DNA from: a virus
Virus record (IMG/VR): IMGVR_UViG_3300036790_000073
Location: 1 to 35,643 of that record
Length of the DNA stretch: 35,643 bases
Strand: one strand, 5' to 3'
Part shown: piece after piece, positions 30,477-35,410 of the stretch
Position numbering within the stretch: the first letter of the stretch is position 1
Layout: every line of letters begins with the position of its first letter
Translations under genes and position numbers: made by a program
Notes under the pieces: model-generated
Databases searched by the model: none
What the model saw: only the letters and a program-made list of their open reading frames with translations
Told to the model about the DNA's origin: nothing

Positions 30477-30696
30477 CTTCCTGTTCCTTTCGCCACTTTA
30501 AATGCTTCTCGTAACCTGGCGCCCAGTTCTGGACTTTCTTCATTCCGAAATAACACACGAACCGCCACTTGGCGATTTCAATATCGATCATGAAATCGTT
30601 TTCGGTCCCGCCTGAATACCCGAATTGCCATCCGCGGTGAACCTTGCGCTTCCACCATTTGGCCGGCACGGGGTCGACGTTTATGAAGAGCGCCAT
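30115..30696 (-). CDS. Hypothetical protein, N-terminal part well supported, long overlap with KTSC gene
   Basis: 193 codons from the ATG at 30696. Residues 1-75 look like a real domain (KWWKRKVHRGWQFGYSGGTE; MIDIEIAKWRFVCYFGMKK; PGYEKHLKWRKEQEDARKRA). From about residue 74 the frame runs for 362 nt over the KTSC gene in another phase and becomes less protein-like (basic, then Pro/His-rich). The true product may be full length, giving a genuine overlap, or an ancestral stop may have been lost. The start overlaps the previous gene by 16 bp. Confidence 0.55.
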   Translation of the reverse strand: MALFINVDPVPAKWWKRKVHRGWQFGYSGGTENDFMIDIEIAKWRFVCYFGMKKVQNWAPGYEKHLKWRKEQEDARKRANKSESARNVLSGRRSYQATANRMDQEHPSFDHASAFARFVLAPVRKLRLFFSANDYYDQDGFKLATRPGVPEPIHRDAAAPVEGKLLLEEHQGPTPDHAHNQNSETGEFSEGAD

Positions 30697-30938
30697 AACC
30701 TGTGCCAGCGCAGCTTCACGTAGGGCCAGAACGAAATCGGAAATCCCAGGAAGACGTCACCGTCCTGGTGATTGCACGTCAAGTAAACGACTCGGCATCC
30801 CGTGACTGAAACCTTCGCTGGCAAGCCTTTCAGCTTCGGCCAGTCCACGCCTGAAATCTCAAAGCTTCGCACTTGAACGGGCGGCTTTTCCCGCTTCTCG
30901 TCCTCATAGACAAGGACGTACCGTTCGATCAGTGTCAT
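30681..30938 (-). CDS. Hypothetical protein, 85 aa
   Basis: The ATG overlaps the upstream stop as ATGA. An alpha/beta product: MTLIERYVLVYEDEKREKPP, then VQVRSFEISGVDWPKLKG, VTGCRVVYLTCNHQDGDV and a C-terminal Trp/Arg stretch (WPYVKLRWHRLWRSS). No family recognised. Part of a string of eight overlapping small genes. Confidence 0.7.
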   Translation of the reverse strand: MTLIERYVLVYEDEKREKPPVQVRSFEISGVDWPKLKGLPAKVSVTGCRVVYLTCNHQDGDVFLGFPISFWPYVKLRWHRLWRSS

Positions 30939-31177
30939 GCCGCTGGCGGTGTTTCGCGGCGGTCTGGCATGGCTGCAAGCGGCAAGGGCGGCGGCGGAAC
31001 AAGGGACTGCATCTTTGCCGCTGAATCATCCCTGATGGCCGCGATAAATCCTTTGCACTCTTCAAGTCCCAGCGTGTGCTTGCCTGGGAAAAGGCCGATG
31101 TCGAGTAGTATCAAAATGTTCATGGCCACGCGGTGCGTGTTCTCTTGCAGGGCTCGGTCTTTTTGAATGTCGCTCAT
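30935..31177 (-). CDS. Hypothetical protein, 80 aa
   Basis: The ATG overlaps the upstream stop as ATGA. An N-terminal helical region (THRVAMNILILLDIGLFPGK) and GLEECKGFIAAIRDDSAAKM precede a Pro-rich C-terminal tail (PPPPLPLAAMPDRRETPPAA). No motif recognised. Confidence 0.65.
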   Translation of the reverse strand: MSDIQKDRALQENTHRVAMNILILLDIGLFPGKHTLGLEECKGFIAAIRDDSAAKMQSLVPPPPLPLAAMPDRRETPPAA

Positions 31178-31458
31178 ACTCTGTATTTCTCCTTGGTGTG
31201 GTATGCGGTCCCATCTCGATAACAGTACAACCGACTACATTTCAAATTGTCTATGAATGGCAAGTACCAGTGGTCGTAAAGCTTCTTCCGGCATCCCCAG
31301 CATACGCGCTCGGTGTAGGGCGTCGGCCTGAAGTGGTTCACTTCGGCCAGACTCTTGGGCCGCAAGAGCTGATACACGCCTTTGCCGTCCGCCAGCGGCC
31401 GCCCGACGTGCCAGTTCCCACCCTGGCCATGTCTGATGCTCGGCGTAAAACGCGGCAT
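31174..31458 (-). CDS. Small zinc-binding-like protein, 94 aa
   Basis: The ATG overlaps the upstream stop (TAATG). Cys53-x2-Cys56 (CWGC) and Cys74-x4-Cys79 could form a zinc site within RVCWGCRKKLYDHW ... LKCSRLYCYRDG. The first half is Arg/Gly/Pro-rich. The arrangement resembles HNH-type zinc scaffolds, but I see no clear HNH catalytic residues. Role unknown. Confidence 0.65.
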   Translation of the reverse strand: MPRFTPSIRHGQGGNWHVGRPLADGKGVYQLLRPKSLAEVNHFRPTPYTERVCWGCRKKLYDHWYLPFIDNLKCSRLYCYRDGTAYHTKEKYRV

Positions 31459-31829
31459 TACTTAACGACGGGAATTTCGGGCACTTCCGAAAGCACGGTC
31501 ACTTTGCCCTTAGCCAATTCCTCGGCTTCTTTTTTCTTGGCTTCGTCTTCCTTCACCGCTTTTTCGATGGCCTCGTTCAACAAATTGATTTCGGTGTCGT
31601 ACTCTTCTTTGGTGAACGTGCCTTTGCGATAGAGCAATTCCATTAAGGCGGTCCACATACGGTCGCGTGTCATGGCGTTTAAATACAATTCGTCGACGGT
31701 AGATTGTAGCTTTGTCATCCGCCGCAAGTGTTCGCCGATGTGGATGTCGATATTCTTAAAATTGCCGTCGATGTTGTGGAATGCTTTTCGCATTCGGTCA
31801 AACTCTCGGTGGATTTCTTCGCGGTTCAC
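31458..31829 (-). CDS. Helical coiled-coil protein, 123 aa
   Basis: GTG start at 31829 overlapping the upstream stop as GTGA. Strongly helical and charged: NREEIHREFDRMRKAFHN, GEHLRRMTKLQSTVDELYLN, and a C-terminal LNEAIEKAVKEDEAKKKEAE. No catalytic motif or membrane segment. Part of the coupled small-gene string. Confidence 0.7.
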   Translation of the reverse strand: MNREEIHREFDRMRKAFHNIDGNFKNIDIHIGEHLRRMTKLQSTVDELYLNAMTRDRMWTALMELLYRKGTFTKEEYDTEINLLNEAIEKAVKEDEAKKKEAEELAKGKVTVLSEVPEIPVVK

Positions 31830-31987
31830 TTTGGCTTTTCTCCGTTCAGCGGCACCGGCATGGGCGGTAGTCGCTTCTTTAATTCTTCGACGGTGCGTTC
31901 CAGCTTTTCAATGCGCCCGCGCTGTTCGCGTTCCTTTGCGGATTCGTTCGGGTCGCCAACACGGCTTTTGTTCGTGTCGATTCGCAT
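31826..31987 (-). CDS. Small charged helical protein, 53 aa
   Basis: The ATG at 31987 directly follows the TAA of the 34-aa gene, and the stop overlaps the next start (GTGA). A short coiled coil is likely (RGRIEKLERTVEELKKRL), ending in a Pro-rich tail. The tight coupling on both sides supports it as a gene despite its size. Confidence 0.6.
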   Translation of the reverse strand: MRIDTNKSRVGDPNESAKEREQRGRIEKLERTVEELKKRLPPMPVPLNGEKPK

Positions 31988-32092
31988 TTATGGACGCGGC
32001 GAGAAAATCCTATTGAGCACCCACGTGCCAAGTGCGTACCCAAGACCAAAAAAGAATCCGATTAAAAACCAATGCAAGATTTCGATTCCCAT
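31988..32092 (-). CDS. Single-span membrane peptide, 34 aa
   Basis: ATG at 32092 has AAAGGGGAATT upstream. Residues 5-22 (ILHWFLIGFFFGLGYALG) form one hydrophobic helix with GxxxG-like spacing; the C-terminus is basic (NRIFSPRP). Coupled to the next gene (TAA then ATG). It could be a holin- or antiholin-like peptide or a membrane-targeted anti-defence factor. Function not assignable. Confidence 0.6.
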   Translation of the reverse strand: MGIEILHWFLIGFFFGLGYALGTWVLNRIFSPRP

Positions 32093-32101
32093 AATTCCCC
32101 T

Positions 32102-32446
32102 TTAGGCGGCGCGTTCAAGAACGTCGCCATGCCAGTCTGATATTTCTTTTCTAAGACGCCACGCAATGGAATGGAACTTCGATGCGCGCCCCGCGTGACA
32201 CTCACACCGATCATTCAATACTTCGCAATCTGCGTAATGTGCTTCGCCTGATCCGGCCCCACATCCTTCGCATTTATAAGGCTTGGGGATCGGAAGCTGA
32301 CATGGGGCGTATGTCTGGGCTTGCGGCCAATAGCTGATGAAAGCCTGATTCGCAGCGTTCGCCGCGCTCGTCTGGGTGATCGTATTCGTTCCCAGATAAG
32401 CCAACCCGCTTAAAAGCCCGTAACCGAATGGCTCAGCCGTTGCCAT
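32102..32446 (-). CDS. Cys/His-rich protein, 114 aa
   Basis: ATG at 32446 has GGGGGCGGGC upstream and is preferred to a GTG at 32458. The first ~35 residues are Ala/Gly/Thr-rich. The middle has Cys59-x2-Cys62, His70, Cys74, Cys81, Cys83 and His84 (YKCEGCGAGSGEAHYADC), a likely zinc-binding cluster. A charged helix follows. It overlaps the upstream coiled-coil gene by 14 bp. No known family. Confidence 0.65.
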   Translation of the reverse strand: MATAEPFGYGLLSGLAYLGTNTITQTSAANAANQAFISYWPQAQTYAPCQLPIPKPYKCEGCGAGSGEAHYADCEVLNDRCECHAGRASKFHSIAWRLRKEISDWHGDVLERAA

Positions 32447-32852
32447 GCCCGCCCCCACGCGTAATGTCCACGTTCACATTCGGCAGCCGCTTCATGATCT
32501 CTTCGTAAGTGTGCTGGAATTTCTCCGAATGCTTTTCCAAAAGTGCGACGGTCGATTCGTGGAATTTCTTTTGCAGTTCGGCCGTGTCCTTCATGAACCG
32601 TTCCTGCAATTCCAGTTCCTTTTTCTTGGTGTCGATGAGAATTTTTTCCTCTTTCATCTTCACCAGGTGCGTGATCTCTTTTTCTTCCAAACCTTTTTTG
32701 TGCTCAAGATCGGCGATTTCTCGACGGAGTTTGTCGGCTTCGGCGCGCGCTAGACGGACTTCTTTGATCGAATCTTCACCAGTGCCAAGAGCTACGGACA
32801 CTTCTTCCTTGACGATGTTTCGGATTTGCCAGAGCTTCGGTATCCCAAACAT
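32433..32852 (-). CDS. Long coiled-coil protein, 139 aa
   Basis: The ATG overlaps the stop of the Acb2-like gene (TAATG). Nearly the whole length is charged heptad-like helix (RLARAEADKLRREIADLEHK; EITHLVKMKEEKILIDTKKK), ending in a Gly/His tail (ITRGGGHGNG). It might act with the Acb2-like protein or in virion assembly; neither can be shown from sequence. Confidence 0.7.
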   Translation of the reverse strand: MFGIPKLWQIRNIVKEEVSVALGTGEDSIKEVRLARAEADKLRREIADLEHKKGLEEKEITHLVKMKEEKILIDTKKKELELQERFMKDTAELQKKFHESTVALLEKHSEKFQHTYEEIMKRLPNVNVDITRGGGHGNG

Positions 32853-33091
32853 TATCCGCGCTCCGGCCGGTGGTCTAGTTCCCCACCATCACGAACGATC
32901 TGATCATCACGGATGGCTTTACCCGTCCACATGTAGGCTTCTTCCAAAGCCGTCATGACTAAAGAGGATTCGCGCGTCGAAGGTAAATTCTTGGCGCAGA
33001 ACAATTCGATTTTCTCGAAAAGTTCCTTCAGTGTTTCTTGTTTTGAGATGGCGATTTTGTCGTACTTAACGTAGCTGAATCTCTTGCTCAT
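32852..33091 (-). CDS. acb2: Acb2/Tad1-type cyclic-nucleotide sponge (anti-CBASS) candidate
   Basis: 79 aa; the ATG overlaps the upstream stop as ATGA. The build matches the phage Acb2 family, small all-helical proteins that assemble into hexamers and sequester cyclic oligonucleotide signals of CBASS (and related Thoeris signals). The N-terminus [11 protein letters not shown] carries Tyr7 and Tyr10; a Tyr near here contacts the ligand in known Acb2 proteins (from memory). The hallmark helix LEEAYMWTGKAIRDDQ (49-64) corresponds to the family's 'LEEAxMWxxKAIxxD' hairpin helix. Located among early-type small genes. The family call is by motif; binding is not shown. Confidence 0.75.
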   Translation of the reverse strand: MSKRFSYVKYDKIAISKQETLKELFEKIELFCAKNLPSTRESSLVMTALEEAYMWTGKAIRDDQIVRDGGELDHRPERG

Positions 33092-33285
33092 TTTTTGGTC
33101 TCCTGGGCTTCCAGCATTTTAGTAATTCTCTGCATGTCTCCGTTGTGCAAAAGCTTGTCCAAGTCTTCGCGGCACATCGGAATGATCGAATGCACCGCGA
33201 TCATCCACCCGCGCATACTGGCCACGCAGAGCGGACAATAATCACCGACAAGCCCTTCAATCGCTGGGCTAGACTTTGACGACAT
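33088..33285 (-). CDS. Small Cys-containing protein, 65 aa
   Basis: ATG at 33285 with GAAGG six bases upstream, overlapping the cold-shock gene by 17 bp. Cys17-x2-Cys20 (DYCPLC) and Cys38 with His32 nearby could form a partial zinc site; the remainder is helical ([20 protein letters not shown]). Coupled to the Acb2-like gene by ATGA. Function unknown. Confidence 0.65.
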   Translation of the reverse strand: MSSKSSPAIEGLVGDYCPLCVASMRGWMIAVHSIIPMCREDLDKLLHNGDMQRITKMLEAQETKK

Positions 33286-33469
33286 TCGCGGCCTTCGGTC
33301 CCTTGTCGGACTTGGTCACCTCGAATTCCACTTTGTCGCCTTCTGCCAAAGACTTAAATCCGTTGCCACCAATCGCGCTGAAATGCACGAAGATGTCGCC
33401 GCCGCCTTCAGCCGCGATGAATCCAAAACCCTTTGCGTCGTTGAACCATTTGACTACGCCTTTTGCCAT
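33269..33469 (-). CDS. Cold-shock domain protein, 66 aa
   Basis: ATG at 33469 has AGGAGGATTAAGACA upstream, a strong site. A full-length CspA-type OB fold: [20 protein letters not shown] with RNP1-like KGFGFI (13-18) and RNP2 DIFVHF (25-30), then [12 protein letters not shown] and a normal C-terminus. It binds single-stranded RNA/DNA and may act as an RNA chaperone or antiterminator in infected cells. Close to bacterial homologues in shape, so acquired from a host is likely. Confidence 0.93.
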   Translation of the reverse strand: MAKGVVKWFNDAKGFGFIAAEGGGDIFVHFSAIGGNGFKSLAEGDKVEFEVTKSDKGPKAANVVKV

Positions 33470-33473
33470 TGTC

Positions 33474-33560
33474 TTAATCCTCCTGTTCTATCTTCCACGA
33501 ATAATAAAAAATCCACGCGATCCATGCCGCCGCAATCTCACGCCGCCAGCCTAACACCAT
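33474..33560 (-). CDS. Possible membrane micropeptide, 28 aa
   Basis: ATG at 33560 lies inside the end of the VRR-NUC gene, and the frame closes three bases before the cold-shock ATG region. A short basic start (MVLGWRRE) precedes a hydrophobic run ([14 protein letters not shown]) and an acidic end (KIEQED), a common pattern for single-span peptides. There is no good ribosome site, and the length is close to chance. Reported because it fills the otherwise empty 68-bp gap. Confidence 0.3.
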   Translation of the reverse strand: MVLGWRREIAAAWIAWIFYYSWKIEQED

Positions 33561-33966
33561 ACGGATAAAGTTCACGAATCACATCAAACCATGATTCGGC
33601 GAAAAATGCGACGCAGCCAGCCAATTTTGCTTCTTCGATGAACCGAATTTGTGCAGGTCTTCGGGCACCGCCCGGGCGTTTGACTTCGATGTAAAGCGGG
33701 AAAGCAATATCCCTGGTAATGCTTATTGGCCCATAATGAATAATCTTTGGAATATAGCCAACCAAATCGGGGATCCCAGGTTCGTTTGGTCTCACCTTCC
33801 CACCCACTGCGCAATTTATCCGCACCACTCTGATCTTGGCTTGCAGCCATAGCCTCGTCACAATTTCCTTTAGCACGTGCTCTTCCAAAAGCACCGGCTC
33901 ATAAAGCTTGCGCGCTGGATTCCAGGCGACTTTAAGCGCGTGCGGCTTGCGCCGATAATTTTTCAC
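33538..33966 (-). CDS. VRR-NUC domain nuclease, 142 aa
   Basis: GTG start at 33966, overlapping the TM gene by 35 bp. The PD-(D/E)XK core is visible: an early helix (LLEEHVLKEIVTRLWLQA), GIPDLVGYIP with Asp67, LYIEVKRPGG with Glu94 and Lys96, and RRPAQIRFIEEAKLAGC with Gln106, followed by a strand and FDVI. This is the phage-type stand-alone VRR-NUC, thought to cut branched DNA. It may resolve recombination or packaging intermediates. Confidence 0.9.
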   Translation of the reverse strand: MKNYRRKPHALKVAWNPARKLYEPVLLEEHVLKEIVTRLWLQAKIRVVRINCAVGGKVRPNEPGIPDLVGYIPKIIHYGPISITRDIAFPLYIEVKRPGGARRPAQIRFIEEAKLAGCVAFFAESWFDVIRELYPYGVRLAA

Positions 33967-34069
33967 ACTTCGCCTTTTGTTTCATGCCCACGCAAAATCC
34001 TGAATAGTGCCCTAGCGTGAATCCGCATAAGAAGATCAGGACGGCAACAACCACTTCCATGGCGATCAC
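33932..34069 (-). CDS. Single-span membrane protein, 45 aa
   Basis: GTG start at 34069 overlapping the upstream stop as GTGA, with GAGG eight bases upstream. An N-terminal hydrophobic segment (AMEVVVAVLIFLCGFTLG) is followed by HYSGFCVGMKQKAKCEKLSA with a basic end, so the C-terminus is probably cytoplasmic. A longer upstream frame would lie fully inside the neighbour. Function unknown. Confidence 0.65.
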   Translation of the reverse strand: MIAMEVVVAVLIFLCGFTLGHYSGFCVGMKQKAKCEKLSAQAARA

Positions 34070-34404
34070 GTTGATTTCCTCATATTCTGCTGGCGAATCG
34101 CCACCATCTCTTCGTAGGTCATGTCCCTGTTCTCCTCGTACTCTTTTGGCTTCAATGATTCCACCGGCTTCACCTTCAAATTGCCGTACCGCTTGGCTTG
34201 GCCCATCCAAGACCACAAGAAGCGCGCGACCTGCTTCTTGGGCGCACGCTTGGGGTTTGAATCACACCAGGCATGTGCGGTATAAAGCTGATAAATAATC
34301 GCTTCTTCGCTTACCTGGTGCGCGTGTGCCCACTGCGGCACGAGCGACCACACCTTCATGGCGTCGATTTTGAATCGCGGCAATTTGTCGAAGTTTAAAT
34401 CCAT
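34066..34404 (-). CDS. Hypothetical protein, possible replication accessory, 112 aa
   Basis: The ATG overlaps the upstream gene by 10 bp. A helical protein: FDKLPRFKIDAMKVWSLVPQ, then YTAHAWCDSNPKRAPKKQVA and RFLWSWMGQAKRYGNL (about 62-77). The segment 'W-C-x-x-N-P-K-(R/K)-A-P-K-K ... F-L-x-x-W' is like the C-terminal part of some phage replication-organiser proteins. The similarity is by eye and weak. It is among the first genes below the main promoters, where an early function would fit. Confidence 0.6.
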   Translation of the reverse strand: MDLNFDKLPRFKIDAMKVWSLVPQWAHAHQVSEEAIIYQLYTAHAWCDSNPKRAPKKQVARFLWSWMGQAKRYGNLKVKPVESLKPKEYEENRDMTYEEMVAIRQQNMRKST

Positions 34405-34532
34405 GATCCTGCGATTTTTTTAAATTCACGATTTAATTTAGAAATCTCACGGACAGCTTTAAGGCGTTCCCGTCGTTCCTTACGTTGTCTGTGGTATTCC
34501 TGCTCGAATCTAATTCGTTTCTTGTTTGCCAT
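34395..34532 (-). CDS. Small basic helical protein, 45 aa
   Basis: ATG at 34532 with AGGGGACGG about 10 nt upstream. Strongly basic (MANKKRIRFEQEYHRQRKER; RERLKAVREISKLNREFKK), likely one long helix that could bind nucleic acid. It is the first supported gene downstream of the regulatory hub. A 143-codon TTG-start frame overlaps it in another phase and is judged spurious. Confidence 0.6.
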   Translation of the reverse strand: MANKKRIRFEQEYHRQRKERRERLKAVREISKLNREFKKIAGSWI

Positions 34533-34829
34533 GTCGTTACACCGTCCCCTGAGTCTGAGCAGTTGGGAGCAAGGACGCTGAAGATGTGTTCTTCAGTGTC
34601 ATTGATCTGATAATTAACTTTTTGACAGACCGGCGCGTCAGAGCCGGAAGCATCATGGGTAGTTAATGAACCATCCTCGTCCCCTTCGTCATCGCAGAGG
34701 GTCACAAGGCCACGTGGGATCGTTGGACTAAAACGACCGCTTATTCCACGCATGGATCGGACGGCAAAGCCGGATTGATCCCATTGTTTATAGTCAGAAA
34801 TTAACTCGGCAGGATTAGGCACTTGGAGG
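34533..34829 (-). other. Leader/intergenic region with hairpins, no convincing gene
   Basis: About 300 bp between the terminated RNA and the first small gene. Only a TTG-start frame crosses it, and that begins inside the terminator stem. On the minus strand three clear hairpins occur: a nested GGATC/GATCC with CGGC-TTT-GCCG near 34750, GGTCGTT-TTAGTCC-AACGATC near 34715-34735, and GAC-A-CTGAAGA-ACACA-TCTTCAG-C-GTC at 34574-34600. It may be an RNA leader controlling the early operon. Confidence 0.45.
34574..34600 (-). other. Long hairpin near the first early gene
   Basis: Minus-strand stem GACACTGAAGA / TCTTCAGCGTC with one A-C mismatch and loop ACACA, ten pairs. No U-run follows. It lies ~40 nt upstream of the 45-aa gene's start and could act as an RNA stability or regulatory element. 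Confidence 0.5.
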
Positions 34830-34891
34830 AAAAAACAAGGCCCCACCCGCTGCGCCAGAAACAACCGAAATCATCCTGGACGGGTGAGACC
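34830..34891 (-). terminator. Intrinsic terminator (11-bp stem plus U-run)
   Basis: Outer stem 34881-34891 with 34839-34849, then UUGUUUUUU at 34838-34830. The long internal loop with a second stem is unusual; a simple terminator would have a short loop. It ends about 65 nt from the promoter start. Confidence 0.6.
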
Positions 34892-34894
34892 TAT
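34830..34894 (-). ncRNA. Predicted ~65-nt small RNA or attenuated leader
   Basis: From a predicted start at 34894 the transcript reads AUA and then an 11-bp stem, GGUCUCACCCG (34891-34881) pairing with CGGGUGGGGCC (34849-34839), including two G-U pairs. A second stem CCAG/CUGG (34879-34876, 34858-34855) sits inside it, with a 17-nt loop containing UUUCGGUUGUUU. The outer stem is followed by UUGUUUUUU. Promoter, nested hairpin and terminator together define a compact unit. It may be an independent regulatory RNA, or an attenuator through which transcription must read to reach the early genes. Confidence 0.6.
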
Positions 34895-34927
34895 AGGGAA
34901 ATTTTATCATAGGTTGTCGGTTGTTTC
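34858..34927. repeat. 11-bp perfect inverted repeat spanning the promoter
   Basis: GAAACAACCGA at 34858-34868 and TCGGTTGTTTC at 34917-34927, 48 bp apart. One arm covers the -35 of the proximal promoter. The other encodes the loop of the small RNA. A short direct repeat, GGTTGT, occurs twice beside the promoter arm. It could be a two-site operator for looping, or a self-complementary RNA/DNA pair. Confidence 0.65.
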
Positions 34928-34929
34928 AA
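34894..34929 (-). promoter_or_regulatory. Sigma70-like promoter, proximal (hub)
   Basis: -35 TTGAAA at 34929-34924, 17-bp spacer, -10 TAAAAT at 34906-34901 with TG one base upstream (extended). Expected start at A34894. The TATGATAAAAT core matches the TATGATATAAT cores of the other two promoters at 9 or more positions. Confidence 0.7.
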
Positions 34930-34936
34930 TAGGCGC

Positions 34937-34972
34937 ATGGCGAATTGAACTAAACTTTTGCAGAAGTGTCAA
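34937..34972 (-). promoter_or_regulatory. Sigma70-like promoter, distal (hub)
   Basis: Consensus -35 TTGACA at 34972-34967, 17-bp spacer, weak -10 TTCAAT at 34949-34944, expected start near 34937. Transcripts from it would cross the proximal promoter and the small-RNA terminator. Confidence 0.5.
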
Positions 34973-35002
34973 CAGGCTAATCTCCGACGATAAATTACTT
35001 TT

Positions 35003-35257
35003 TCAACGAACGAAGCCCCCAGAAATCGGTCTTCTTTGGTTTTCTCGGATACGTTCGAATTCCTGGCTTAACAAATAGCGTTTGATCCAAAGATGCTGAA
35101 TCTTCGTCGAGATTCTACCACGCCGATTAATAGCTACGTCGATCGCTTTGTCCGCATCTTTTAAAAGCTCTTCGGCCTCATTGATAACGCTGTCGAGCGC
35201 TTCCATTTGCTCGGTGATTTGATCTTTTTTTTGTTCGTCAATTCCTGGAAAAGTCAT
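35003..35257 (-). CDS. Coiled-coil protein, 84 aa
   Basis: ATG at 35257 has ACGGAGGTATTCAG upstream, a strong site. Residues 8-50 form a charged coiled coil ([38 protein letters not shown]), followed by [20 protein letters not shown]. No catalytic motif. Last gene before the regulatory hub; it overlaps the 56-aa gene by 20 bp. Confidence 0.75.
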   Translation of the reverse strand: MTFPGIDEQKKDQITEQMEALDSVINEAEELLKDADKAIDVAINRRGRISTKIQHLWIKRYLLSQEFERIRENQRRPISGGFVR

Positions 35258-35408
35258 CTGAATACCTCCGTGTGATTAATGCTGCCCCAAAGGTGACGCC
35301 GAATCGGATTGTCGCATCCTTCACCGCTGACGTGACGGGTCCGATGCCAGCAATCCATTCGACGACTTCGATTTTCTCCTGCTGAGTTTGGGCCCACTTG
35401 ATTGGCAT
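35238..35408 (-). CDS. Hypothetical protein, 56 aa
   Basis: ATG at 35408, two bases after the stop of the Gly-repeat protein, with no clear Shine-Dalgarno, so it probably relies on translational coupling. [20 protein letters not shown] is helical; [20 protein letters not shown] follows. The end overlaps the 84-aa gene. Plausible but short. Confidence 0.55.
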   Translation of the reverse strand: MPIKWAQTQQEKIEVVEWIAGIGPVTSAVKDATIRFGVTFGAALITRRYSDDFSRN

Positions 35409-35410
35409 GT

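Noticed and set aside
33932-34216. 94-codon version of the TM protein
   Set aside because: The extra upstream residues lie wholly inside the neighbouring gene and are Gly/Arg-rich; the GTGA start at 34069 with GAGG is better.
34433-34864. 143-codon minus-strand frame
   Set aside because: It starts at TTG inside the RNA loop, runs through the terminator stem and overlaps the better supported 45-aa gene by 100 bp; no ribosome site.
34880-34903. T7-like promoter CTATAGGGA on the plus strand
   Set aside because: Only the start-proximal bases match; the upstream T7 recognition bases are absent, no phage RNA polymerase is encoded, and no plus-strand gene follows.
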